Source: Vermamoeba vermiformis
Taxonomy: Eukaryota; Tubulinea; Echinamoebida
Direction: 5' to 3'
Length of the DNA stretch: 64,000 nucleotides
NCBI GenBank assembly: GCA_045837725.1
Contig: JBEWZL010000202.1
Span: 62,001-126,000 of the forward strand
This document shows, piece after piece, positions 1 to 11,373 of the stretch (positions are counted from its first letter, which is position 1; every line of letters starts with the position of its first letter). Both the position numbers and the translations under genes were made by a program. Under the pieces are notes generated by a model. That model had not been told where the DNA came from, did not search any database, and saw only the letters and a list, made by a program, of their open reading frames with translations.

Positions 1-1097
1 TTAACTTGGTGTTGGGTCTTAACGAACACAAAGACCATCCACTGGCGCTTGATGGCCTGGCTAGTTGTTTGTATCTCCAAGGACACATCGATGAGGCTCT
101 GTCCTACTTTGAAAAGTTAAGCGGAGAACAATGTGCCAGGGCATTAGGTACCTGATCTAGCGTTCCATTATTGCGCGCTAATTGATTCTTTTGCAGCTGA
201 AGCACGCATGACAGAGCCAGCATTGTCCTTGCTCAAACTGCTGCACGAAAGATTTCCAGACCGCAAGGCACAACTGTTCAAAGCTGAAATGTTGGTGCAC
301 GCGATGAATAGAGACTATGCAAAGGAGTTTGAGGCTGATAAGAAGTCATTGGCAGCCTCTAATGACCCGTGTGACACTGCCAAGTTACAGCTCTTGAAGT
401 ACGGACTTTGATCGTGTTGACAATACCTACTCACCGTTCATTAGCAATGATGTCGATGGTGCATTGAAAACAGTGGAGACATCATCGATAGACCAACAAA
501 CACTGCACGGAGCTTTGACTGTTGCCAGAGTGATGCTCGCAGCTGTACGTACATCATACCAACGAGAGAGTGATCGTTTGCAGTGACATGTAGTGCGTGC
601 AGGGTCGAGTTCAAGAAGCGAAAGACTTGCTTGAGCGCTATGACAGTGACAGCAGCGATGAAGTCGTTGAGTTACTGACGAGGGTTTATCTTGCACTCGA
701 CTCAGACAATAGTTTGGCCCAAGCTGAGGCCTATTGTCTCGAACACCAGCACAGGTCTGCCGCAGCACTGGCCCTCAGCGAGATTTATCGCCGCAGAGGT
801 CAGTGAATGTGCTCCATTCAGCCACAATTGTGTCATTAACAGGGCCTGTCAGGTGATTACAAACAAGCAGTGGAGAGTTGGAACAAGGCCTGGACCATCG
901 ACAACGACTCCATTGAGTTTGTACAAGCCCCTTATGCCTGTCCCGAGCGGTACTTCGTGTATCAACAACGCGCCAAGATCTTGGAGTCCATGGGCGACAT
1001 TGACGCGGCAGTTGAAGAGTACAACAACGTGTTGGCCATCAATCCACTCGATCAGTGCTCGAAAGAACGATTGGTAGCAAAACGTCTGCATAATTGA
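1..1097 (+). CDS. TPR-repeat protein, C-terminal part (5' end outside window)
   Basis: The frame is open at the left edge and ends at TGA 1095-1097. At least five exons join in phase; introns lie at about 148-196, 402-452, 547-600 and 799-855. The protein is made of helix-turn-helix pairs with TPR character (for example DHPLALDGLASCLYLQGHIDEA near the start and GDIDAAVEEYNNVLAINPLD near the end). TPR arrays are protein-binding scaffolds, so this is probably a subunit of a larger complex. An anaphase-promoting complex APC7-type or similar TPR subunit is possible, but I see no residue that decides it, so no symbol is given. The last repeat runs to within a few residues of the stop, so the C-terminus is complete. 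Confidence 0.75.
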
Positions 1098-1466
1098 ATT
1101 CAAACCGTCTTTCTGTTGGTTATTCTGATTTCCAACATTATTATTATCGGCATACTGCAACTTCTAAAAGGTGAACGACGATTTAAAAAATTATAATTTA
1201 AATAATTTAGATTTTCTACCCTTTAATTAGCAAATCTTACGCGTCTTTTCGAAAAACGAAGGAATATTAAAAGTCAAGAGAGGACTGTTCTCATTTTCCT
1301 GAGGGCTAGATTTCAAGGTGGTATTTGCACGGTTCCTCGTGTTCATATTTTGCGTATTTACTAATTAATGACGACATGAGACATCGTGTGTCATATCTTT
1401 GACCAAGTTTGACCTGTCCGGATAAAAAATCAGGATTAAATCGCGGTCTCATTCAATCATATCAAA
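1098..1466. other. Intergenic region
   Basis: No supported gene. It is AT-rich and holds the 3' flank of the TPR gene and the 5' flank of the next plus-strand gene. Confidence 0.6.
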
Positions 1467-1969
1467 ATGAGCACTGCACAACAACGAGACATCAATCATA
1501 ATAGTAATCGGCCTGCACAGTGCCCTCCATCAACGGGGCTGCGAGCTTTCTCGATCTTATTGGTGCTCGTTGAACTATGCAAGATTGCCTTATTCAGCTA
1601 CTTCTCCAAAAGATTTTACATTGATCATATAATTGCAATCAACTCATTAGCTGGAGTAATCAGCTGGATCAGTTCGAATAACACAAAAACATTTGGATCT
1701 ATTTTTGGCGCGTTAGGTGCGTCTTATCAACTATAATTATAATTTATTATGCTAATGGGTTTTTAGCATTCTTGTACAGCTTTGGCAACGAATTAGTACG
1801 CATACGGTCCAATTCGTTGAAACCTGTCGGGCAGTATTCAACTCCATTATTGGCCATTGTCCCTTTGTCTCTCATGGCACTGCTTCATATTATTCAAGTA
1901 ATTTTGTTAATACGAAGAGCTGTAGTGCAAAGAAGATACCCATCCAACGGCGATATTAAACGTGATTAG
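1467..1969 (+). CDS. Small multi-pass membrane protein, unknown function
   Basis: Two exons, 1467-1716 and 1767-1969, are split by a 50-bp intron with a GTGCGT donor, a CTAAT branch and a TTTTAG acceptor; the phases join cleanly (GAL-AFLYSFGNE). The product is about 150 residues. It has a polar N-terminus of about 25 residues, a hydrophobic segment (AFSILLVLVELCKIALFSYF), a second moderately hydrophobic stretch around the exon junction, and a strong C-terminal segment (LLAIVPLSLMALLHIIQVIL) followed by a basic tail. Basic residues after the last helix suggest a cytosolic C-terminus. I do not recognise the family. Confidence 0.6.
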
Positions 1970-2080
1970 AAGTAGTGCGACGACGTGTCATTCATTAACA
2001 ATAAAATACGTATTTTAAGTACGCGCTCAACAGTATGCCAGTCTTGGTTCGAGAATTGTCAAAGTATTATTAATAACAAA

Positions 2081-5000
2081 TTACATTTCCGAAGAGGTAT
2101 TATTGTTGTTATAATCATCTTCAGTAGAATTGCGCAGCCCTTGCGCTTTGTTGTTCAAAAATTGGACCCAACTGTCGCGGTCTTCACGCGTGTCAGAGAC
2201 CAAGAAAAACGTGCGTTGTGCGTTCTTGACGTGGTAAATGCCAAAGCTGTAAGGCTTTTTAGTCTCGTCGTCTGCCGGTTGTGCCACACAGTCGTCAAGC
2301 GGAATAAAGCCCTTGGGTTCCTTGTTCTACAAATGTCAAGGTGTCAGGTCAAATTATTGACAGGTACGGGTGACACGTGTCATTAAAAACTTGCCTGCCA
2401 GTTATTGTTGTCCGCAAAGTACAGCATTTTATCACCGCGCACGACGCACCATCGCTTTCGCCAGCTACGCACAACAGCTCCTTGTTTGGTCAGCCAGCCT
2501 TCTTTTTCGGCCTTGGCCTTAGCGTCTCTGACAATTTCCTAATTTGGCTATGGTTAACACATGTTCAATCTCCGTTTGTGGCACGATACTTACAGCCTTT
2601 CTAGCCTTCATAATGTCACCCCAATTACGACCAGACACCGTGCGAACAGCGACAACTTTGCCTTGCTCTGTCGACGTGTCAATAACACTGTTCAAATGCA
2701 CGACACGTGGTACTTACGCTTCTTGTTCTCTTTTCGCAGTCCGGTGATCTCTTGTTGCAATTTGCTAGCGAGACCATTGGCTAATTCGAGCTGGGCTTTG
2801 AGGCGTGCAATCTCTTCTTGGTCAGCCGCACGTGCTTGTTGATACTCGCTGCGCTGTCTGTCAAACTCAGCGCGCATGTTCTCGATGGTGGACTGCAGCT
2901 CTTCGATTCTCTTGTTGGACTGTTCAATCTGCGTGCCTTGAATCTCATTCTTGTTGTTCGCGTCCTGCAGCTCGCGCTTGTTCTTCGAGAGCTCCTCTTC
3001 AAGTGCACCCTTCTCGTGCGCAATCTTTTGGTTCTCGCTCTCGAGCTCTTCGTTCTTTTTGAGTGCTTGGGCCTTGCTCTCATTGAGCTCGTTGATCTGT
3101 GCCGTCAATTCTTCTTCACGATCTTTCATCACTTTTTGCACGGCCTTGACCTCGTTCATGAGCTCTTCAATGCGGCTCAGAGCTTCATTTGATTTTTGTT
3201 CTTGTTGTGCGAGTTTGTGTTGCTTGTCCTCGACTTCGACTTCTTTCAACTTCAACTCCGATTTGAGCTGATTAATTTGAGTTTTCAACGTGCCGTTTTC
3301 ATCGCCCAAGCTGTCGAGTGTTTGTTGCAGCTCAGTAATTCTGCGCGTGATTTCAGTGGACACTTCGTTGATGTCTTGTTTCTCCGCTTGAACTTGTTTC
3401 AGTCGCATTTCCAAGTCTTCGTTCTTCTGCTTCAGTGCTTTCAGATTGAAGTCTGATATCTCGATTTGACCGTTCTAGAAAACCAAGGTAAGAACTAACG
3501 CTCGACTACCATATTTGGAAACGACTTACCAACATGTTGACCTGGTTCTCCAAGCTCGTCTTATTATAAGTTTGAATACCGAGCTCTTCTTCTAACTTGG
3601 TCACTTTAGCATTCAATTCTTTGATTTGTTCCGCTCGTTGTTCGAGAGTGCTGGTCAGTTGTTGATTGGTCGATGTCAACTCCTCCGCTAGAGTTAAATA
3701 ATTATCAGTGCTATTGATATGGTAAATATAACAAGTAGCCGACGTACCCTTAGTCTTAGAACTCTTAGCAACCTTCTCAGCATCGTCACAACGGTGTCGC
3801 AATTCGTCCAACTCACGTGTCAACTTGGTTCGTTCTTGCAAATAGTTTTCTTTGTCTTGCTTTTCTTTGCTGACAATTGTCTCCAATTCCTTCGAGAAGT
3901 ACGTGGCTGATTGTAACGCAATCTTAGAGTTCTTTGCCTAAAGTAGAAATAAAAATTTAGATCGGATCCAAGTAACTCGGTAAACAAATTTCATACGTCA
4001 AGTGCGGCCTGTTGTAATTCGTATTCGTATTTGCTCTTAATAGTCGCTAATTCGCTCTTTTGTCTTGAGGTCTCGTCGTTCAAGCTCTCAATTAGCCGTT
4101 CTTTATCGCTCAATTCTTTCTTCAATCCTGCAATCTCTTCTTCGTGCAGGGATTTCGACTCCGTTAACTAGATATACATGATTAATATTTGCCATATATG
4201 GTAATAGTTATTCTTAGACTTACACTGGCAATCTCATCGCGCAAGTCCTGCAATTGCAGTTCAATTTTCTCTTTGACACGATCGTCTTGAAGTTGCAGTT
4301 CAGCGGTGTTGATCAACGTGTCCACCATGTTGCCTTCACCTTTGCGCGGTGAAAAAGCGGAGTTAGCTCCGAGCACGAGTGTAGGTGATATGCCTAATGC
4401 GGCGAGAGCTTGATTTCTGAATGCCGCAATGTCGAACGGTCCCTCTTTTGACTTGAGCAGCGGAGATTTCATTCTCCAAATAATTCAAATATTTCTTCAG
4501 TTGCGCCAATTCGTCAGTCAATTTGCGAATAATTTCCAGTAATTCTTCGATGCTGCGTTGTTTGTTGACAAACGGTGAGTTCTTAATGCTCTTGGCTCGC
4601 TGACCGAATTTCAACGTAGAAATGGTCTCTTCAAGGTTGTACTATTCACTTGTATTAGTATACTCCTAATAACATCATTTTCGATTGAAATTTACCAAGT
4701 GTGACGAGGCTGTGATCATCAAGGTTGTCTTACAGTTACCACCGAGTGATTCCTATTAACAAGTGTTATTTAACCTGTCTAATGTCGTGCCCGGCAACTA
4801 CTCACGCGCAGAATAAATGTCAGCTTGCTGTCACGATAAGGCACGTGCGGCCGATTGGTCTGAGTGAGCGCATTGATCACATTGCCCAACGCACTCAACG
4901 ATTGATTGATTTTCTTAGCCTATTCAATATATAGTATAGTCGTATATAACAATTAATATGCATCGTTATCTTACCTCTTCTAATGTCTCGCCTTTGGATC

Positions 5001-6572
5001 CGGTCTTGGCAACTTTTTCACTTCCAGCCAAATCGACCAAATTCAATTTACCTGTCTTGGACGAACCGTCTTTAGACTTTTGATGCACGCTCATAATAAA
5101 TAAACTGTATAATACAATATTAGCAAATAATCTAACAGTGCTGAGGTAAATATACCTGTGTGATCTTGAACTTTTCTCGTTCATATTTGTCGACGAAACA
5201 ATTCTATAATAAAGTATTAGTATTATTACTCATAATAGTATACAGATCGTTAAAAGTACCTGAATTCTTCACCGTATTTGATCAGATCCAACGCTTCAGT
5301 TTCCGAGCCAATTTCCTATTGAATTGTTACATAACGATACTTTATATAATACTATTATTATAGTAGTGTACATACCTCTTCAGAAAGATCATCGACCCAC
5401 ACACCTTTCGCTGGCGTTTCACGTACTTTGAGATTGTCGTTCTTCGGGTTCAACAAATCACGCACAATTTCTTTGTAAATTTCTAAGAAACTGCATTTAA
5501 CGACAAACTCCGTCTCAGACTTGTCATTGCGAATAAATTCGAAGATGTGCCTGTCACACATGTCAAAAAAAACGTCAAAAAATTATTGTTTTTGTATACT
5601 TACGAGGCAGCACGAGGAATGATGCCTTGGAGATCTTTGTTTTGAATGTCTGAACCGAACATTGTCCACGTCTTGCCCGAGCCTAATTTATTTTATCAGA
5701 AAAATTAAATTAACTTTTCAATTGTCCGGCGGCTAAGTTGCCGTTGATTAAGATAAAAAATTGGCTTATAGTGTTGTAGATGCTTAAAATAGGTACCTGT
5801 TTGACCGTAAGCAAAAATAGTGCCGTTGTAACCTTGCAAAACATCGCTGAAAATTTGTAAATATTAGCCCAATTATTCTTGTATATTGAGTCGACTATAG
5901 TATACTTACTCTACTGTGGCTTTAGCAGCTAAATCATAAATCTAATACAATCGTCAATATTATCTTACAAACTTTTTGGACGGTTTTGGCGCTTACTTGA
6001 GGCTGCGGAGTATTCGGGTTGGAAAAAATCTTGTCAAAGGTGAAGGACTAGTATTTAAGTATAATTATACTGTCTGATAATCGAATTAATAGCATTTAAA
6101 TTTACCATGGTCTGTGGCGGTTGTTTTCCTGGGATCACGACTTGAACCGTGTCGTCGGATGGAAAAGCCACGTAAGGCATTAAAGATGTTCCTTGCGGTG
6201 AATATAACGTTGCTGATGACGAGAAAAATCCAACTAATTGAGCAGGAAGTGGTTTCTAAAACGAAATATTATATATTTTTTCTAAAATCGTTATTAAGGC
6301 CTATAAATATTTATTATTGTTCTGTACGGCGACCTACACGTGCAATAAGAATAAAATTATTATTTATCCTGATCTAATAAAGATATGGGGATAGACATAC
6401 CAGATTTACCTTCTGTTTGGTAAGCTCATTGATTTCATGTTCGTATTCTTTTTCTCTATTATTTAGAGGTCTAAATCTACAGATTACACGGACCTACAGA
6501 ATCAAATTCGTCAGATCAGCTTCTCAAAAATAACGGTAATAACATTGGACTTCTTACGTTTGTTGCTGCCAT
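2081..6572 (-). CDS. Kinesin with long coiled coil and C-terminal PH domain
   Basis: The start ATG is at 6572 (MAATN, then [11 protein letters not shown] after the first intron) and the stop is at 2081. About 18 small exons join in phase. The N-terminal motor has every kinesin signature: P-loop GQTGSGKT, switch I NEKSSRSH, switch [11 protein letters not shown], and the neck-proximal [14 protein letters not shown] coiled coil of several hundred residues follows, rich in E, K, Q and L heptads, and the protein ends in a PH domain ([19 protein letters not shown] ... [20 protein letters not shown]). A plus-end microtubule motor with lipid-targeted cargo is the natural reading. The motor sequence is of kinesin-1/amoebozoan Kif5 style, and the PH tail also recalls kinesin-3. 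One intron is GC-AG. The frame slips once just after the neck (see findings). Confidence 0.9.
2327..2394 (-). other. GC-AG intron within the kinesin PH domain
   Basis: Read on the minus strand the exon ends CAG and the intron begins GCAAGT and ends TTGTAG. Only this boundary keeps the PH-domain frame; the next GT downstream would break it. The intron also contains one copy of the palindrome TGACACGTGTCA. Confidence 0.75.
2371..2382. repeat. Intronic palindrome TGACACGTGTCA, copy 1
   Basis: Perfect 12-bp palindrome with a CACGTG core, in an intron of the kinesin gene. Confidence 0.7.
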
Positions 6573-6838
6573 GATATATTGATACAACTATTTACATATA
6601 CGACATCTATTATACTAAATCAAATAAAAAAAATTGTTTCGTTCTAGAAAACTGTCAGGCAGGAAAATTCACAAGAACACGATTTTCAATCCCATATTTA
6701 CATTAATAAGCGAACTATTACTGCCTAATTGTTCCAAAGCTATCATGTTAATCACTATCCGTAATGTTTGAAATACGTGGATCGCAGCCGAACGCGTTGA
6801 TTTATTATTCACAGCGAGTTCATTTATATGAGTTAATA

Positions 6839-8717
6839 TTACAAAGCACCAGTTGGTATTCTCAAACAAGTCAGATCAAAGTTATCAGTGGCGTGTTGCA
6901 GCACAAAATTGAGGACATTTCGTTTCTTTTCAATGCCCTTGTCGCTCCACTGAATGTCGTACAAACTGCACAAATTAAATATAACTGTCTCGTGCAGCGG
7001 CACTTTGTCTGGATTGGCACTTGAAAACACGACGTCTTCGAGCTGTTGGATCGCTTTTGACACGTTCAAACCGTACATTTGGCAGATAGCCCTAATTAAC
7101 ATTAATACCAATACTATAGCATTATAAACTATATGCTTACTTGTTACTAATTGCGAGCACGTTGTTTGGTTCAATTTGCAGCACTTTTTCGAAGTATTTT
7201 GAGGCCTCTTCGACCTTGTCTTTGCTGAGCGCCAAGAACCCTCTAATAAGCATGATTAGAAATATATCCTAATATGGTAATAGTGGCCGACGCACCTGTT
7301 CATATGTACAAGTGTTGACGAGTCTGTGTTTTGTGTCAACTGTTCTACTTGATTGAAAACTACCTCCGCGGCACGGACATTGCCCATCTGCAAGAAAATT
7401 CTTCCGAGGCCCGACAAGAGATTGACGTCTTTAGGACTCTTATTGAGCACCTTATTATACAACTTGATCGCAAGAACGAAATCTTTGTCGCGTAGAAAAT
7501 GATTCACGATCACCATGATAATTCTGTCTTCGCGTGCTGACCATACAGCTAGTGAATCATCGTCTAACAATCACTCAATTAGCATAACCTATGATATTAT
7601 ATGGCTGTTTTCGTACCTGAGTCTGATTGGGCTGCGTCAGATCTGTTTTGTAATTCTTTGATTTTTGTTTGAACCCACACGAGTAACGCATTTAAATTGT
7701 CCATATTTGGGTCTTTGCCTAAATAACACGGCAATTCTGCGTGCAAAATACGCAAAGAGAACGGCACTAGCGAGCCTACAAAAATACCAGATCCGTTAGT
7801 ATTGCATGACTCTCACATGCAGTACCCGGACACGTACCTCGCTTATTGCCATATATATCGGGATATGTTTCGTATCTATATTTGGCATCGTCAAAGTTGC
7901 CAATGTCGGTGAAATCATTAAACGCTACTTGATACATGCGCAGTTTGGTCATCGCAATCAAGCGACAGAGCCTGAAGTGTAACTTGAGATGTGGCTGTTT
8001 GGCTTGAGCTATGCACCGCTCAGCTAGTTGGATAACTGACTTCCATGCTCCTTTGCTCTGTACAGTGAGTTAGTATTAAGAACACGCGGGATCCGCTTAA
8101 ACCAAAAAAATGACACAAAAATGCCTAATAATTGCATATGACCGTTAAATGTTATTAAAATCTTAATTATTATTATAATATTACGAAAATATCGCGGAAG
8201 GTTGCTTACCATAAGAGTTTTTAATCCTTCTTCGTTTTGAGGAACGCCATCTACAGCGAAAATTGATTTTTGCTTATTAAAATTGTCTATCATCGTTGCA
8301 TCGCTTGAATTCACTTCTGTTGATTTGTCCATATTCTCTGCTGCGTCCATGCCTGACATAGCCAATCTAGAAAATGACAAATTTCGATTAAAATAAATAT
8401 TTAATTGTTTACTTGCGATAATAAATTACCTTGAATCTCCTAGGCCAGCTGTATCGCAATAAAAATATTATTAATTATTTTCAAAACAAAATTGAATATT
8501 CTAAAATTCAGATCTCCATTACTGACTTACATCGACTTAAAGGAGATGCTGTAATCGGTACTGCCGAAGGTCTAGGACTCGTTTGTGTACTTAACCTTCG
8601 CGGATCGGTAGGCACACCAAGCGGCGAGTTAGCTAGACCAACAGTTGTCAGATTCGCTCCAGTTTTTGGATTTCCTCGTGGTGATGACATTAAGGGCTGT
8701 GTTATTGCGTTATTCAA
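6839..8717 (-). CDS. TRAPPC12: TRAPP complex subunit 12 (TPR protein)
   Basis: The start at 8717 opens a low-complexity Ser/Pro/Thr N-terminus (MNNAITQPLMSSPRGN). The exon chain runs on through LSRSGLGDSRLAMSGMDAAE to the TPR region, and the stop is at 6839-6841. The diagnostic stretch GRIFLQMGNVRAAEVVFNQV followed by EQLTQNTDSS closely follows the human TRAPPC12 pattern [21 protein letters not shown]. The C-terminal HETVIFNLCSLYDIQ also matches the family's HESVLFNLTTMYELE. TRAPPC12 belongs to metazoan-type TRAPPIII, which acts in ER-to-Golgi traffic. The protein looks complete, with about seven exons. It is tail-to-tail with nothing and lies just upstream (in reading direction) of the kinesin. 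Confidence 0.88.
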
Positions 8718-9180
8718 ATAATTTTTACATGCGCAAACTTATGCGAAACGAAAACATGCCCATTCATAACAACATAACCGACGCAGAAATTTCTACGGTG
8801 ATTGACAGGACCCCCAAGAACGAGCGTAACAACTCCGCTCCGGTTGTGCACGAAACCACAATCAAAAATCGATATTTAATCAGCGTAATAGACCATATTA
8901 GAAGTACATTCAGCGAAGTTGATGTACTACCCGAATTTTGTAATTGATTTTTTATTTTCCCTCGCCATAATGGAAATGATCTACCGAAATCGTTATGATC
9001 GCATCTCATCCGAGGTACCAACCATTACTCAGCAAAGTATCAAAAACTGGTTTTTGCTAGGTTAATTTTTTTAATATTATTCGTTTCTCGTCAACACACA
9101 GAGGCTAATTTTAGGGCTTTCGAGTTTTTCAGTGAAAGAAGATCGTTTATTTTATTCAATACACGCGTACATATTATCGC
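8718..9180. other. Gap with only weak short frames
   Basis: Two overlapping short frames on opposite strands (about 70-85 codons) can be drawn here. The plus-strand one would start 12 bp from the divergent TRAPPC12 start, and neither has a recognisable domain. I see no RNA gene. Confidence 0.4.
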
Positions 9181-9759
9181 TTAGATAAGGGATTTCTTAC
9201 CGCCAATAAGACGGTATAATTGAAATGAAAATGAAACTCGCAGCATTTCAGTTTCCACGCAGTATGAAATCTTTATCACGTTGTCTCCGTGATAACTTGA
9301 TCCGTAGTAAGGGAGACCACTGTCATCTACAATGGTACAAGGGCAAGCAATTCTGTCGCCAAATACTACCCGGGAGAGATCGTGATCCACAGAGAATCGA
9401 AGCGTTGTTAATTGTAACTTGTTTGTGCGGGCATTGTACCGTCGGTATGTCGAGGTGATGTTGTCTTCATCAATGTGCCTGAGGAATAAATTGGCAAAGA
9501 TCATGCCCGGCATGTGGTATGTGAATGAGGTGCTTCGCCGAGATCGGAACCTGATGCGCTTCAGGATCTGCCAAATGATATGATTTTTCACTTGTTTAAC
9601 CATGCGAGTCATGTCCCTGGTGGTGCGCAGGTCTTCACGCAGTTCTCCGATGGTGTGCATGATGTGGATCTCCTTTTCGGTGAAAGTTCGACGGCGGCGT
9701 TGGGATCTTGGGCGAAGGTTGTAAGGCATGTTTTTCTCGTTGCTATTTGATGCTAACAA
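9181..9759 (-). CDS. Hypothetical protein with very basic N-terminus
   Basis: A single uninterrupted frame of 192 residues, from ATG 9759 to stop 9181. The start is followed by a strongly basic segment (MPYNLRPRSQRRRRTF), then a helical charged region (ELREDLRTTRDMTRMVKQV), then a mixed region likely to be beta-rich. I do not recognise a domain. YNLRPR is a motif often seen at the ends of retroelement polyproteins and in some chromatin proteins, but alone it proves nothing. Lack of introns is unusual next to its neighbours, so an origin as a mobile-element remnant or a recent gene is possible. Confidence 0.45.
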   Translation of the reverse strand: MLASNSNEKNMPYNLRPRSQRRRRTFTEKEIHIMHTIGELREDLRTTRDMTRMVKQVKNHIIWQILKRIRFRSRRSTSFTYHMPGMIFANLFLRHIDEDNITSTYRRYNARTNKLQLTTLRFSVDHDLSRVVFGDRIACPCTIVDDSGLPYYGSSYHGDNVIKISYCVETEMLRVSFSFQLYRLIGGKKSLI

Positions 9760-10086
9760 TGGCCCTACGAAGCTTATTTAAATATTTCGATGAATCACAG
9801 TATCACACTTTCTGGTCCTGCAGTATTTTATCACGTGCGGCCGTTAAAGTTGTAATGTTTTGCAAGGTAACAGAAAGACGGCCTGTAAGGAAGGAACTCA
9901 CGTCTATTAACAAATATTGTTTCATTGCGGATATTGACGGGCTTTAATTTATAGATTTCAAGATGGTTTGGTTTAAATTTCGAATTATTTCGCACACGAT
10001 ATTAAAAAGCTCGTGTCAGCTTGATTTAATGCAGAACTAACACAAACCTTTGTAACACTGACAAACTTGCAAATAATTATCTAGCT
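9760..10086. other. Intergenic region
   Basis: Shared 5' flank of two divergent genes (9181-9759 on minus, 10087-10751 on plus). No RNA gene or clear repeat is seen. Confidence 0.5.
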
Positions 10087-10751
10087 ATGAGTACTGTTGA
10101 CACCATTCCCGCCGCTGGCACTAGCTTGCATGGCTCGTCCACAATCCAAAAGACCGTATCAGCGCGCATACGAGAAGAAACGCTTCGAAACTACGATATT
10201 TACAGCGTAAGACACTTTACCATTTAATTCAAAGAATATAGCATTTCTGACGTTTGTTACTGCAACACGGATCTAATTTCTGCTTTGTACCAGAAAACAA
10301 ACAATCTTAGTGCGATGCGTATTGCCGACTTGCACAAAGAAATGAGCGTCGATCGCATGGCAGGACTGCTTACAAGCAGCTTTGGTCTATTCTGTTTCAC
10401 TCTGACCGTATTGTCTTCCCGCTGGTGGATGCTGTTGCTTTTTGCCTCATTAGTTTCGCTTGTGCAGCAAGGTGTAACGGTAAGCTATCTGAAAAGCAAT
10501 ATATTGAATTAATTTTCCGATTGTTCCTTAGAAATGGTCGCTGCCTTACCATTTGCTTCGAATCCTCGTAAGTCGTGCAGATCCTACATTCTTCAAGTCA
10601 TTGTTGTATTAAAATTCCGCTTATTTAGGGTTTTCGAACGCACCAAGAGATATATAGCGAGATTGAAGCGCTTAGAATTGCTCGCGGTGACTTCGAAACA
10701 AAAGATCCCGCCAAACTGGCAGAGAAAAACATTCAAATGGCCGAAGCGTAA
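10087..10751 (+). CDS. Small two-helix membrane protein
   Basis: Four exons (10087-10206, 10294-10479, 10532-10567, 10629-10751) join in frame to 154 residues. The first intron has a CTAATT branch just before TTTGTACCAG. The N-terminus is polar (MSTVDTIPAAGTSLHGSS). One hydrophobic hairpin follows, GLLTSSFGLFCFTLTVLSS then WWMLLLFASLVSLVQQGV, with the C-terminus (YSEIEALRIARGDFETKD) hydrophilic and helical. The topology suggests both ends on the cytosolic side of an internal membrane. The family is not recognised. Confidence 0.65.
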
Positions 10752-11186
10752 TATTTTATTTTACCTCGTAATGGGTTATCTTTCGATTTTGTCATTTAAT
10801 TGCAACTCAATGCTTGTAAATAATTCTAATTTTCTCGTTCCGAGCCTTTTCTTCCTTCGTATTTTTTAATAAACTCAACAATTACAAATCTTTCTGCAGT
10901 AACACCAAAACAGAGTTATTTTTCTTGTTGTAACAGCTATTTGCAGGTGTTTATCCGAGCGGCAGATGTGGTCGTGAGTTCACAGACTATTTAACAGATT
11001 CGTACGTGCGTTTTCTTCATTAATCACTTTCGTTTCGTGTTGAAGACCAGTAAAAACTCATGCTTAGGCATATTATTACGCCTTTTAGGGCTAGCCTTAC
11101 AAAAAGGGCCTTGCAACGAAAGTTGGTAGGATTTGGTAAGGTCGGGAGTTGCAAATCCATTTCAGCGCGCATAAGTTAATCACGTG
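10752..11186. other. Intergenic region left of the LTR element
   Basis: No supported gene. It is AT-rich and ends at the 5-bp target duplicate ACGTG (11182-11186). Confidence 0.5.
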
Positions 11187-11338
11187 TGTAACAAAACCAA
11201 GAGTTTGGTTAAGGGGTAAAATACGTGTTTATTGTAGTAAAATAATAAAAGAACGAATAAAACAGCGTTCGAATCGGTTTTGTGCGCTGAGTCACGTGAT
11301 TTATTGCCTACGTGGCAATAAACACGAGTTTTGTTACA
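11187..11338 (-). repeat. Long terminal repeat (3' LTR in element orientation)
   Basis: 152 bp, identical by reading to 12371-12522, with TG...CA ends. It contains a CACGTG hexamer and a TACGTGGCA-like stretch. Confidence 0.85.
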
Positions 11339-11373
11339 TATCTTCCCCCTAATGAGAAGATGAGTCTCCTGAC

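Noticed and set aside
8729-8947. 73-codon plus-strand frame
   Set aside because: Begins 12 bp from the divergent TRAPPC12 start, no domain, no good promoter; kept only as a weak possibility.
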